64,000 bases of DNA from Impatiens glandulifera (lineage: Eukaryota; Streptophyta; Magnoliopsida; Ericales; Balsaminaceae). The notes beneath the pieces were generated by a model. The model saw only the letters and a list, made by a program, of their open reading frames with translations, was not told the DNA's origin and ran no database searches. The stretch spans positions 123,841,533 through 123,905,532 of the forward strand of contig NC_061862.1 in NCBI RefSeq assembly GCF_907164915.1. The letters run 5' to 3'. Position numbers and translations under genes: made by a program. Shown here piece after piece: positions 1 to 11,629 of the stretch; position 1 is the stretch's first letter, and the number at the start of each line of letters is the position of its first letter.

Positions 1-770
1 GAAGACTTATTCGCTTCAATTAATTTTAATAAAAACCTCATGTAAACCCCCCAACCCACCCATGAGAAGACTGCTTGTCTATCATGTAAATACACATACC
101 CGTGTATATGAAGACCAAAATTAACATTAATTTTATATTTCCGTTTATTAAATATTAATTCAATTTTATTAAAAATCACATGCAGCAACCGAACAAATCT
201 TCGCTTCAATTACTTCACTAATTTTTTTTTATTAATTTTTTTTTGCGGATAGACGCTCAGGAGCGAAGACTTATTCGCTTCAATTAATTTTAATAAAACC
301 TCATGTAAACCCCCCAACCCACCCATGAGAAGACCGCTTGCCTGTCATGTAAATACACTTACCGGTGTATGTAAAGACCAAAATTACTTGGATTTTATAT
401 TTCCGTTTATTAAATATTAATGCAATTTATTAAAAATCATATGCAGCAACCGAACAAATCTTCGCTTGAATTACTTAACTATTTTTTTTTTATTAATTTT
501 TTGGCTGGGAGACGCTTAGGAGCGAAGACTTATTCGCTTCAATTAATTGATTTCCATAGAGAATACCCATTTGCCCAGATTCAATGGAATGAATACACGC
601 TTTGTGAGAGAATATTTGTTGGCCTAGACCATGTTCCATGTAAAATGGATTGAATAGTCGCTTTTCGAGAGAACACTTATTCGCCCCTAGTCCAGGTGTC
701 ATGTGAAATGGAATGAATAGTCGCTTTTCGAGAGAAGACCTGTTCGCCCAGGTTCGATGAATATATATAC
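1..770. repeat. Left MULE terminal inverted repeat, tandem units
   Basis: Two nearly identical units start at 1 and 265 (period 264 bp), and a third begins at 524 before diverging. Each starts GAAGACTTATTCGCTTCAAT and carries the CATGTAAACC...CCATGAGAAGAC block. A different unit of about 60-65 bp is repeated about three times from 570 to 755, with ATGGAATGAATAGTCGC and TTTTCGAGAGAA as landmarks. The first unit is cut by the window edge. Confidence 0.8.
762..769 (+). promoter_or_regulatory. Candidate TATA box within the left terminus, upstream of the BRCT gene
   Basis: TATATATA lies about 130 bp before the BRCT start codon. It is followed by a CT-rich, leader-like stretch (about 810-890). Position and base composition fit a plant core promoter supplied by the transposon terminus. 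This is inference only. Confidence 0.4.
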
Positions 771-896
771 ACCCTAATATGATTATTTTATAATCATTTC
801 CGCCCGATTCATCTCTCTCTTCCTGCCTCCTTTCACGACGATTCGCAACCGGCTCCCCGTCGACCAGACCAGAAGCAACATCTTCACGTCTCCACA

Positions 897-2072
897 ATGG
901 TACGTACTCCTAAATAGTAACTTTTCATATTTAGGATTATGAAACCACTAAACCCTATATTATGTTATGTGATGTCGTTGTCTCGTTAATCTTTAGGAAA
1001 CCCTACTCTCAAAATGTCACGTTCAATGAAGATCCATCGTATTTAGGAAAACTTACCTAGTGTTAGGGTTTAGGATATTATTTCCATGAAACCCTAGTAA
1101 ATACTAACAAAGACTGTTTTTTTTCATGCATGTGCAGGCAACTGCAAAAGCATCCGTCCAAAACTTTGGCAAAGACTGGATTTTATGCCCAAATCAATTA
1201 ACAAGTGAAGATGTTGTACTATTCCTCACATATATCCCTTTTTTTCCATATTGTTTAAGTTTTCATGTTGTTTATCTGAAATATTTATGATTGTTCTTAA
1301 ACAGCACTTGATGCAACAATATGCTAACACATGTGGTGCCACAGTGACAATGAGGTGGCGAGACGATGTGACCCACGTCATAGCATCCACCGATGCTAAT
1401 GGTGGATGCGGTCGCACTATCAAAGTATTGAAGGCAATATTGAACGGGAGTTGGGTCCTTACCATTGATTGTGAGACTCTGTTATTCTTAACTCTTTACT
1501 CTTAACTCAATATTCATTTTCACATATGTGAAACTAAAAATAACAATTGCTTTTGTATAGGGATAAAATCATCAATCAGATCTAAATGTTACGAGAACGA
1601 GGAACCGTATGAGGTGCAGCGAGATAATCATGGGACCGTGGGCGGTCCAAGAGCTGGCAGAATGTGGTATTTGAACAATGTAAATTTTGTCTGATTCCTA
1701 CTCCTCCTCCATATGATATTCAATTCTCCATGATTACTAAAAATGTTTTGTATTTTCTTTCAGCTGCCGAAACTGTTCGACAGTTACACCTTTATATTTG
1801 CAGGGGAATTCATCCCGGCTTACAAACAGGATCTTATGGGGTTTATAATTATTGGAGGAGGTAAGACTAAAGAAATGGAGAATCCATTTGTTGAACACGA
1901 GGACGACAAAACTATAGTTGTATACGACAAGTCTCGGCACGATGTTAATGAACTTGTTTGGGTATTTAAGGCAGTGAATCCTTTGACGACATATTTGGAT
2001 GTATTTGGTTTTCCTCACACAAGTTTGCTTGAATCCATTGCTGCTTGTGATTTGCAGCCTTTGTTGTTGTAA
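897..2072 (+). pseudogene. Transposon-captured tandem BRCT domains of a BRCA1/BARD1-type protein
   Basis: Tandem BRCT modules bind phosphopeptides in nuclear DNA-damage proteins; in plant BRCA1 and BARD1 they form the C-terminus. Visible exons are an ATG-only exon (897-899), 1138-1212/1215, 1305-1470, 1561 to about 1663, and 1764-2072. Exon 2 encodes GKDWILCPNQL. Exon 3 encodes CGATV, then VTHVIASTDANG and ILNGSWVL. The TGG codon is split across 1470 and 1561, giving W-I-K. Exon 4 gives EEPYEVQ, then GPRAGR, and exon 5 gives LPKLFDSYTF. The protein ends SIAACDLQPLLL, where plant BRCA1/BARD1 proteins end. RING, ankyrin and PHD parts are absent. The exon 4 to exon 5 splice does not keep frame with any GT donor I see, so the copy is probably broken. 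Retained introns show that genomic DNA was copied, not mRNA. Confidence 0.75.
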
Positions 2073-2686
2073 TAGACATGTGTTGGTTTTGTTACTGAAT
2101 ATTTGAATATTTGGCAATTTTGAATTTGTTAATGTTATTTTTGATTTCAGATTTCTCTTTTTTGTTCTTAGAATTGTATTTTTTTTAAACAGCAGCATTA
2201 TATTAAACGAAATCTTGAAACATGAAATAATGTATAACTTGAAGTATAATTTTTTATTCATTTATTAATACATAGCAATCTATGTAACTTAAGCGCCCCT
2301 AATGTGATAAATTTATATATGTTTTAAAACAATTGTCAAAATTATATTTCTAAAACAATTGTCAAAATAATATTGTGAAGCAATCTTCGCTTTTTGATTG
2401 ATTGATTAATATTAATTCATAATAATTTTATTCATTTAATTATTAAAATGAAATATTTTTTTTATCAAGTCACCTCACCGCCACCTAACACCTGCCACTT
2501 TTTCATTAAATGCTGCATGGCAGCAAGCTATGCTGCTAAGCTAGACAAAGTTTTTACTATTTTCTCTCTCACCTGTACGAGAAGCAGTCGACCATTTCTT
2601 CGCCGGAGTGATACTCCATTGTCTACCATCGACCTCTCCTTCGCCGGAGAGTTCATTATAATATCAATCCATCTTCCTAAATTAAA
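2073..2686. other. Spacer between BRCT copy and transposase, with transposase leader
   Basis: AT-rich DNA. It contains a short direct repeat AAACAATTGTCAAAAT(A/T)AT near 2327 and 2353, an AGCAATCTTCGCTTTTT palindrome fragment, and a CT-rich leader-like stretch (2550-2660) before the transposase ATG. I see no further gene. Confidence 0.5.
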
Positions 2687-5309
2687 ATGGTATGTTTTTG
2701 AATGTCATCTACCTTCTATACTTTTCGTCACAACGTTTTTTTTTATGTTTTTTGAATACTCGACATGAAATGTTCTATTCTTGTTGATTATCAGGAAGGA
2801 ATACACATGAGCGAGAATGATATGAACGAGAATGATATTAATGATTTAAGGTATATTGTTTAACTTCTCTAATTTTTTTCGTTCATATTTAAGCGAAGAT
2901 CTCTTCACTTATAGGATTTTTGATAATAGCTTATAAAGCGAAACTCTCTTCGCCTAATATTTCAATGTGATTAATGTTGAAGTGAAGCGCTCTTCGCTTA
3001 TATTGCCTTCATTTTACAATCATCTACAAGTTTTGGTTAGTTGAAGATTTATTTTCCACGTGTTCTCAAATTTAACAGCGAATCTGCTAGTTGTCGTCGT
3101 CAATTGAATTTCGATGGAAACGGGCAACCTTTGGAGGACATCGAAGCCAACTTAATTCCACATTTAGGTAGGGAATTTGAGAGTGAAGAAGAAGGCTACG
3201 TATTCTATTTAGCATACGCTAAACTAATAGGATTTGGTATAAGGCGCAGTTCAAAACATGTTGACAACGATGGTAAAATACTGGATAGAGTTTTTTGTTG
3301 TAGTGCACAGGGTGAACAGGTAAAAGACAAACGTGATGTCTATGTGAGACGTAGCCTTTCTTTGACGAGGTTCAGTTGTGAAGCGAAATTGAGGATAAAG
3401 AGGGCAGATAATGGAAAGTTCCAAGTGGTAAATTTTATTAGTGAGTATTGTCATCCTCTTGAAAGTCCAAAGAAAACTCACCTGTATAGATGCCATAGGA
3501 ATATTTCTGCAGTTGCAGGCTTACATATCAAGATGGCCACTAACATGGGAATTCCTCTTAAGGCATCACATGTTCTAATGTCTAAACAAATCGGTGGAAG
3601 GGAGAATCTAGGTTTTCTTCCTGAGGATTACAAAAATTACCTGCGAACGAAAAGAACCAGAGACTGTAATTTTGGGGAAACAGGGGGTGTATTAGAGTAT
3701 TTGCAGAAAAAACAATCAAATGATCCTGGTTTTTATAATGCTTTTCAACTTGATGCGGACGATTTGATAACGAATATTTTTTGGTGTGATTCCAACATGC
3801 GGTCTAATTATTCATATTTCGGAGACGTTGTCAGTTTTGACACCACCTACAAGAAGAATAAGGAAGGTCGTCCAGTTGCGCTTTTTGTATGTGTGAATCA
3901 TCACAAACAATCAATTATTTTTGGTGCAGCTCTATTATACGATGAAAATGTAATGACTTTTGAATGGTTGTTTGATACTTTCACCAAAGCTATGCGTGGG
4001 AAAAAACCAAAAACCATTCTTACAGATCAAGACGCGGCCATGGCTAAGGCCTTGTCATCTACATGGCCCGAAACAAATCATTGTCTATGTATTTGGCACA
4101 TATTTCAAAATGCAGCCATATTAGCTCCGTGTTCCATAATTTCATAGAATTTTCGAAGGATTTTTCTTCGTGTATATATGATTTTGAAGAAGAGATAGAG
4201 TTTGTTGAAGCTTGGAATCAAATATTGACAAACTACGGGCTTGAAAACAACGAGTTGTTGAAACGTATGTTTTGCATTAGGCAAAAGTGGGCATTAGTCT
4301 ATGGACGACAAATGTTTTGTGCTGATATGACGACAACACAGAGAAGTGAGAGTATGAACAGTGTGTTGAAAAGGTACTGCTCCTACAAACACAAGTTTTT
4401 AGAATTTTCAATCACTTTGAAAGACTAATCGATGAAAGAAGATATGATGTGTTGAAGGCTGATTTCAAATCAATTACCAGCCAACCAAGTCTAAACTATC
4501 CAATTTTGATCTTAAAGGATGCCTGCAAAGTTTACACCCCATAGGTATTTAAGTGCTTTGAACAACAATGGTTTATGTCGCATGATTGTGGTGTAGAAAT
4601 GTTAGAGGATGTCGACACACACAGAAAATATAAGATAACACCCCACACTAGGAGATGCTCTCATACAGTTACAGTTCATAAGAATGATGATAAGAATATC
4701 GAGTGTAGCTACTGTAAATTTGAATTTGGCGGGATTTTGTGTGCTCACATCCTAAAGATTTTCACTACTATTGACGTGTTGAAGATTCCTCCTGCGTTGA
4801 TATTGAAGAGGTGGACAAGAACAGCCAAAGATGGATTATTTGGAACTGATCCAATCGTGGACAATAGTAATGTTGATCCGAGTGAGCTTCATAACATAGG
4901 ATACAGAGATTTGTGTGGCTTGCCGAAAGAGATGACACGTATAGGCATGCCAAAGAAATTATGCTTAGCCAGTGTACGTTTGTGGATAAAAAATTACAGG
5001 AGAGTATAAATATGCAAACTCCACCAACCAGTGTATCATGTTCTGCCGAGGGTGCTCATGTTCAAGCGAAAGGAATCAAAACTAATAAGCCAACAAAGTC
5101 TGGTAAGAGAAGGAAAGGTGGACTAGAAAAGAACTCAAGAAAAAGAAAATCAACAAGAATAACAAGCGAATCACAGAATCCGGTATGAATTTGCTGACTT
5201 AACTTCTTTACTAATAATTGGGTTATTACTATTCATTTATTAACATACTTTTAAATAAATTGATATACCTTTCCAGCCATCAAATGCAATGCCAACGACC
5301 ACTCCTTAG
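2687..5309 (+). pseudogene. FAR1-like MULE transposase, frameshifted
   Basis: A MULE transposase cuts and rejoins the element at its inverted termini in the nucleus. The ATG (2687-2689) is followed directly by an intron. Next come a small exon 2795-2850 and the main exon from 3079, both with correct phase, and a last intron at 5183-5276 before the stop at 5307. Domains in order: a FAR1-type DNA-binding region (about 3150-3480); the MULE core, with SFDTTYKKNKEG (first Asp) near 3835 and ILTDQDAAMA (second Asp) near 4020, then CLCIWHI; and a SWIM-type zinc finger near 4700-4755 (CSYCKFEF then CAHIL). A Lys/Arg-rich tail follows. Frame changes near 4110, 4425 and 4910 and a stop near 4543 break the protein, so it is probably inactive. 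Confidence 0.88.
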
Positions 5310-6426
5310 TTCTCAACTCCTCAACAATGGGACGAAAGTTTCAGCATGGACGCCAATACTCCGTTCACTGTTCTTTTGTCATCTCAACTATCGAATTCCA
5401 GTTTCATGTGAAATCTGATATGTATTTGTATGTATATTTGATTTGAAACCAGGAAGAAGGTAGAATGTATGCATGCGATGTTTTATATAATAACAAATGA
5501 ATGACAACACTAATTTATTTCTAAAAATAAAAACACATAAATCAAGCGAATAATTATTTGCCCCCAGTCGACTCCTATTAATTATCATTTTAATTAAAAA
5601 TTGAGAATTTAAAACCTAAAACTGAAGCGAATATTTATTCGTTTCAATAATAACAAGTATTTTAGGCGAATATTTATTCTCTTCATATTTCATTCATGAA
5701 ATTGATATTTTTGTAGAATTTGGTATTTACATGTTAGGGTAAGTGTAATGACATGTCAAGTAATCCGGCTTCTCATGGGTGGGGTGTGGGTTTTACATCA
5801 AAGTCAGATTTAAAATAACATGAAGCGAAGAATTCTTCGCTCGAATTCGACAACTCTAAATTCAAAGTTTTCATATAATATTGTCAAACTAAAAACTAGT
5901 AATTTAAGCGAAAAATTATTCGCTCCAATTCGACTCCTCACATATAAATTTTATCATAATTTATTAAATAAACAAAAAGTATTTGATACGAATATTTATG
6001 CGCTTCATGTTTCTTTCAATTAATTTATTTATTTAATACATAAATGAATAAGTATTTGAAAATCAAATTTCATTAAAAAAAATCTGTATATATACATCTT
6101 CATTATTGTCAAAATGTGAAGTAAAATTTTTGAAAATTTAAATTACACAACATCTTCAGTATTGTACAAATATGAATTAAAATTATATGAATCGTTTAAT
6201 TACCCAATCTGTATGCATCTTCATTATTGTACAAATGTCAACTAAAATTATTTGTAAACTTTAATTACACAATCTGTATACATTTCCAAATTCATTGACT
6301 AATCCATTCACTGCAGGAATTGTAGACCTTGCTCCTGGCTCTGTTGAGCTCCGAGCCAATGACACGCCAACAATATTCCATCCTCAAGGTATTTATTCAT
6401 GGGACATTACATAGTCAAAACAGAAA
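5310..6426. repeat. Internal TIR-like module with hairpin motifs
   Basis: No gene is seen here. From about 5540 to 6020 the DNA resembles the element's termini: AGCGAA...TTCGCT palindromes near 5545, 5624, 5822 and 5907, and at 5730-5800 a copy of the terminal block (GGTAAGTGTAATGACATG, then CTTCTCATGGGTGGGG, then TTTTACAT). Its orientation is that of the right terminus. From about 6080 to 6290 a short motif (CTGTATACATCTTCATTATTG and variants) recurs about four times. Confidence 0.65.
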
Positions 6427-6487
6427 GAGAGGTGAGAGTGAGAGTGGAGTGTGAGAGTGAGAGTGAGAGTGAGGGTGTGAGGGTGAT
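6427..6487. repeat. GAGAGT microsatellite
   Basis: An imperfect run of GAGAGT/GAGGGT units directly before the 45/135-bp satellite. Simple repeat with no other content seen. Confidence 0.8.
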
Positions 6488-6578
6488 GATCTTTATCAGC
6501 AGTAGTTGAAGTAATAAATGATTTTTCATTCATGAATTCACATCCTTACATAACTTCGGTAGGGGCATTACATGTTGT

Positions 6579-7655
6579 GAAGATATCTTCGTTTAGGAAT
6601 TTGAAAACATATAGTGAAGAAGATATCTTCGTCTCTGATTTTAAAAATATGGCTTGTACCAAAAAAAAACATAAGAAGATATCTTCGTTTAGGAATTTGA
6701 AAATATATAGTTAAAAAGATATCTTCGTTTAGGAATTTGAAAACATATAGTGAAGAAGATATCTTCGTCTCTGATTTTAAAAATATGGCTTGTACCACCA
6801 AAAACATAAGAGGATATCTTCGTTTAGGAATTTGAAAATATATAGTTAAGAAGATATCTTCGTTTAGGAATTTGAAAACTTATAGTGAAGAAGATATCTT
6901 CGTCTCTGATTTTAAAAATATGGCTTGTACGAAAAAAAAAACAAGAAGATATCTTCGTTTAGGAATTTGAAAATATATAGTTAAGAATATATCTTCGTTT
7001 AGGAATTTGAAAACTTATAGTGAAGAAGATATCTTCGTCTCTGATTTTAAAAATATGGCTTGTACCAAAAAAACATAAGAAGATATCTTCGTTTAGGAAT
7101 TTGAAAATATATAGTTAAGAAGATATCTTCGTTTTGGAATTTGAAAACTTATAGTGAAGAAGATATCTTCGTCTCTGATTTTAAAAATATGGCTTGTACG
7201 AAAAAAAACAAGAAGATATCTTCGTTTAAGAATTTGAAAATATATAGTTAAGAAGATATCTTCGTTTAGGAATTTGAAAACTTATAGTGAAGAAGATATC
7301 TTCGTCTCTGATTTTAAAAATATGGCTTGTACCAAAAAAAACATAAGAAGATATCTTCGTTTAGGAATTTGAAAATATATAGTTAAGAAGATATCTTCGT
7401 TTCTGATTTTAAAAATATGGGCACAAGAAGACATAAGAAGATATTTTCGTTTTATTTTTTGAAAACATATAGTTAAGAAGATATCTTCGTTTCTGATTTT
7501 AAAAATATGGGCACAAGAAGACATAAGAAGATATCTTCGTTTATGAACTTAAAAACATGTAAGTAAGAATATATCTTCGTTTAAGAATTTTAAAACATAG
7601 AGTTACGAAAATAACTTCGTTTATGATTTTAAAAATATGGGTACAAGAAGACATA
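6579..7655. repeat. Satellite array of about 45-bp monomers in 135-bp blocks, centred on GAAGATATCTTC
   Basis: The perfect palindrome GAAGATATCTTC recurs about every 45 bp, each time followed by one of a few spacers: GTTTAGGAATTTGAAAA, or GTCTCTGATTTTAAAAATATGG. The second spacer returns near 6631, 6767, 6902, 7037, 7171 and 7303, a spacing of 132-136 bp, so three monomers form a higher-order block repeated at least six times. The right end (7400-7655) shifts to blocks of about 93 bp with GTTTCTGATTTT and GGGCACAAGAAG, and the palindrome decays. Open frames through it, such as repeated KIRNEDIF, are a by-product of the repeat. It lies just beyond the 3' end of the ULP1-like gene. Confidence 0.92.
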
Positions 7656-7777
7656 TCAAACATCAATACATTATAAGTTATAATTCCATAAAGTACATTA
7701 GTACACCAATGTCAATTGACCTGTGTAAACATAAGAATTACTATACAAGTATAATTCCGTATAACACATACAAATCT

Positions 7778-10700
7778 CTAATATCTTGATCTAATTGTAT
7801 TCTTTAACTTAAACCTATTGACATTGTGCTCAGACATAAGATTTCTGTATAAATATTTGATCCTCAATGTACTCAAAGCTTCTTGGGCCTTCAAAAGAAC
7901 AAGAGAAAGTATAAGAACATCTAAAATTGTTAAATTTCATAGACTAACATATGGTATAACACTTACATTATTTTCGTTGATGTCAATACTCCAATCCTTC
8001 AACGCCCCTCTATATGTTTCCATATGTCTCATTAAATATACACCACAGTCTTTCTTGTTTGAATTGTCTTGCCAGTCAAGCTTTGGGGCCGTTATCCTGT
8101 ATTTTTTAACCTTTGCAGCAATTCTTTCTAGGCCTTGCCTTTCCAGGAAAGTCACAAAACTATCGAGTTGTTTCCTCAAATTGGTATACTTGTCCAGAAT
8201 TTTCATTCTATGCGGACGACCGGAGTTGTCTAGTACATTGATTTTGGAGGCTTTAATATTCACACATACAAGAAAGAAATGTGTGCAAAAGACGACAAGT
8301 AGGAATATCTGTAAAAAGAACACAAACATTTATTATTTTATTGCATTCTCGTTACTTGAAATTGAGGGATATGTACATACCAGGTCAGCGAAGATGAGGT
8401 CTTCTTTTGTGACATGGTAGTTTCTCATGTCTTCTTCAAGGGATTGGCAAAATAATGTGGAATCATACTGCAGACTAACCTGCAAAATAAGGGTAGAGTA
8501 TCAAAGTCATGAACATTGAAGGATACATAACACAAAACAATAGAAGCACTTACATGTGATATTGATGAAAAAAAAGTATTCGTGGTTCATTCCTTGGCAA
8601 CCTACGGCATTTGTAGTGCACAATTATGGACCAAGCGTCCACCACTTCGCTCGCAATTTCTTGACATAGTTTCATTGTTTGAAATAGATGACGGGTGATA
8701 TTACCCGGTGGACCTTCGTACAGAACGTCACTGCAAAATAGATTCATTTAGAAGAACATAACTAACTAATTTCATATTTCAAATTTCTAAAAGCATGCAA
8801 AGTAACTTACCTTGCAGCCAGGTCTTCAACAAACACAAAATCGGCTAATCTCTGTTCCTTGTTGGTTATTTTGTGGTCCAACATATCCGCAACCTCTTTC
8901 ATGTAAGGGGATCGAAGGTGCACAGGAATTTTTGTGATCTTCCTCTTAGGATAGTCTCTAATGTTGATGCGTCCCTCCCCCATCATCTTCATCTTTAGAA
9001 GATTCAACGGCTTTAGAAGCCTCAACCTGTTCCTTCCCTTCACCCTGATCATTTGGTTCAACAGTGGGTGACTGAGCTTTGTGTTCCTCAACCTGTTCCT
9101 TCCCTTCACCCTGATCATCGTCTTTAACAGTGGGTGACTGAACTTTGTGTACCTCAGCCGGTTCTTTCCCTTCACCCTGATGATCAGTTGGTTCAACAGT
9201 GGGTGAGTCAGCTTTGTTGGGCAGAACTGCATCCTCAAGTTCTTCCTGTTGAAAAGGGGGTGATTGAGCTTCAATGTGCAGAAATGCAGCCTCAACATCA
9301 TCCTGTTCAACAAGGAGTGATTGATCTTCAATGTCCTGACCTACATTCTCAAGATCTTTCTGTTGAACAGGGAGTGACTGAGCTTCATTGTGCAGAACTG
9401 CATCCTCGAGATCATTCGGTTCAACGTGATCTGAGCGATTTTCTTGATTTTGTATAACTGCATCCTCAAAATCATTTAGTTCAACCCATGCTGATGGATT
9501 GTCTTCATTGTCCTCAACTGCATCCTTAAAGGTGTATTCAACCGGGGAATTATTGATTTTCAAGCCCGCACTCTCTAAAGTGTCCCCAAGTGCCTCACTT
9601 GAAGGATCTTCCACACCTACACGAACCTCACCATCATTCACCACCTTCAAGTGTTTCATGAACCCTTCAGACTCTCTTAGGTTCAGGAAACTTGCCTAAA
9701 AAAAAAGGCTTTGGATCGATGTTGCGTTTCTCCAACTCCCCTGATAGGTAATTAAGCTGTTGGGCTGTATCTTTAAAAGTTTACAGGATTTTGGATGTCA
9801 ACATCTGTAGATTATGAAAAACAGATTTCATTAGTCTTGAAAACAAGAAAACATAGACAAATGTGAGTCAATTTCTTGTTTCCACATACCTCATCATCGT
9901 CTTCTTTTATTTCAACCAAGTCAACTGGATTCTCAGGTTGTTTATCTGCTAGGCGCGCCCTTGCCCGGCCCAGCCCAAAACCACCGGCACGACCTTCTAA
10001 GGTGGTAAACTCTAACACTGTGACGTCATCCCAACAAGATATTATTGGAAATTTCCTTTCATAGGGCAGACGTACACCTTCCATAAAAACACCATCTAGG
10101 TAGCAAATCTGGAGTAAAGGAATGGGAAACATGTTAGTAAATATTGGATACCTATAAAGCATATACAAGAGAGGAATTATTTACCAATAAAAAGGTTATA
10201 GGTCCATCAAAATATGGATTTTTATCTTTACTTGCTTTTTCTTTCCAACTTCTTACACTTTCAACATCCAGTGGCACCAGTTCAGCTCCTTTATGTTATC
10301 AACATTCATTAAGGATTTCAGAATTTTGAACCTGAAATGAATAAAATACATGTGTGAGTAATCACAAATACAATTAGATATATAATAGGTTTGAATACAT
10401 GTTTACCTGGCTTGTGAATTTTGAACTGGACATAAAAAACTTGAGACAACAAAGACAACAAAGTCGATTTTGAAATCGTTGTCTGCACTTGTGTTACTTA
10501 ATATCTTGGGTATCATAGAAAGTGTTTCAGGAGCTTTTGAGTCTAACCTGGTCCATCTGGTCTTCCAATTCCTCAAGAAATTAAAAAAATCAGGGTCCTT
10601 AGTCTTTTCCCCCCAGCGGACTCAACTACGTTCATTGCCCCTCTAGGGAGGTTCATCACGAGTTGTACGAGATCTTCATCGATAAGGATCTCCTCAACGT

Positions 10701-11470
10701 TGGCCAATACCAGAGAACTCTTATCCGGGTCAAAAGATTCGATTACGTGTCTCGAAAAATGCCCCGGGCACTTGGAGACACCCATTGTAAGAAGAGAACC
10801 AAACCCGATTTGCTTCACGACTTCCCTCTATTCTACACTCAATTTAGGAATCAGTTGAGCGAGGCCATGAGGTGATGATCTTGTTAGAAATTCCACTTTC
10901 CTTTTTTTGATGGTTTTGGTTTTTTGGAGAGATGGTGGTAAATCTTCATCGAATGGTGTAGTATACGGAGAAATATTAGTGGTTTCTGGGGGTGGTGCTG
11001 GTAACTCTTCATCGACTTGTGGAGTGGATGTAGGAATAACATTGGTTTTTTTGGGGGGGAAAGGTGGTGGTAAAATCTCATCAAAATGTGTAGTACCTGC
11101 AGCAATATCAGTAGCTTTGACAGCAACTGTGGAAACTGATTCAGCAGTCGATGACTTCGTATTCGTCTTCGTATTTCTCTTCCTCTTCCTTTCATATGTA
11201 ACCAAGTTATTAAACCTCGAAGTCATTATTTTCGGTGGGATAGCAAAAATCAGTATTCAACTAAATAAATGGAATAAACATGTGTAAAATTAGTAGAAAA
11301 TATATAAACACAATAAGATTAACCTACCTCTCTGGTTTATTGCGGGGATTGACGTTGGATGCAGGATTGGGGGCAGTTTCGTTTTCGTTTACGCTCTTAC
11401 AAACTGACAAGACGACCTCTCGAGAGTCGATGGTATCCACTTCCATGTTGTTGCCTTGGTTTTCTGACAT
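7778..11470 (-). CDS. Ulp1/SENP-type (C48) cysteine protease-like gene of the MULE
   Basis: C48 proteases remove SUMO-type modifiers; in plant MULEs a ULP-like gene is often carried beside the transposase, with unknown role. Reading leftward: the N-terminus (11,470-11,328) starts MSENQGNN; a Lys/Arg and Pro-rich exon follows (about 11,226-10,870); then a region with GVSKCPGHF and VMNLPRGA (10,818-10,600); then QICYLDG...GGFGLGRA (10,110-9,950), typical of plant ULP-like proteins; then an acidic repeat region (9,659-8,960). The protease domain follows with LIDAW-like VVDAWSI near 8,620. The exon at 8,310-7,960 holds candidate catalytic His (THFFLV), Asp (VLDNS), Gln (WQDN) and Cys (DCGVY-MRHMETY), and ends at a GTAAGT donor. 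The last exon reads KAQEALSTLRIKY to a TAG at 7780. All four key residues are kept, but exon 1 to exon 2 splicing is not clear and expression is unknown. Confidence 0.75.
8958..9470 (-). repeat. 19-aa (57-bp) and about 22-aa acidic coding repeats within the ULP1-like gene
   Basis: Translation on the minus strand shows consecutive 19-residue units such as EAQSLPVQQKDLENVGQDI and EDQSLLVEQDDVEAAFLHI, about five in all. These are followed by about three units of the type QSPTVEPNDQGEGKEQVE. They are rich in Glu, Asp and Gln and predicted disordered. They form a spacer between the N-terminal conserved region and the protease domain. Confidence 0.75.
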
Positions 11471-11629
11471 TTTCAGAAGAAATCCTTGTAGAATAGAAGA
11501 AATCTCTAGGGTTTCAATGTTGAATATTTGATGATCGTCGGGAGATAGAGAGAGAAGAATATGAACAGTTGCTTATGAAAATGAAAATGATGTAGAGTGG
11601 GATTGTAGCGGGAAATTGAAATTATAACA

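Noticed and set aside
6568..7524. Minus-strand frames with repeated KIRNEDIF-type residues across the satellite
   Set aside because: They arise because the 45-bp unit is a multiple of three and lacks stops in one frame; there is no start context, domain or composition of a real protein.
6579..7655. CRISPR array
   Set aside because: Repeats and spacers are both repeated, the DNA is from a plant, and there are no unique spacers.
9134..9457. Plus-strand ORF opposite the acidic repeats
   Set aside because: Shadow of the minus-strand repeat coding region; the minus-strand reading agrees with the ULP-like gene.
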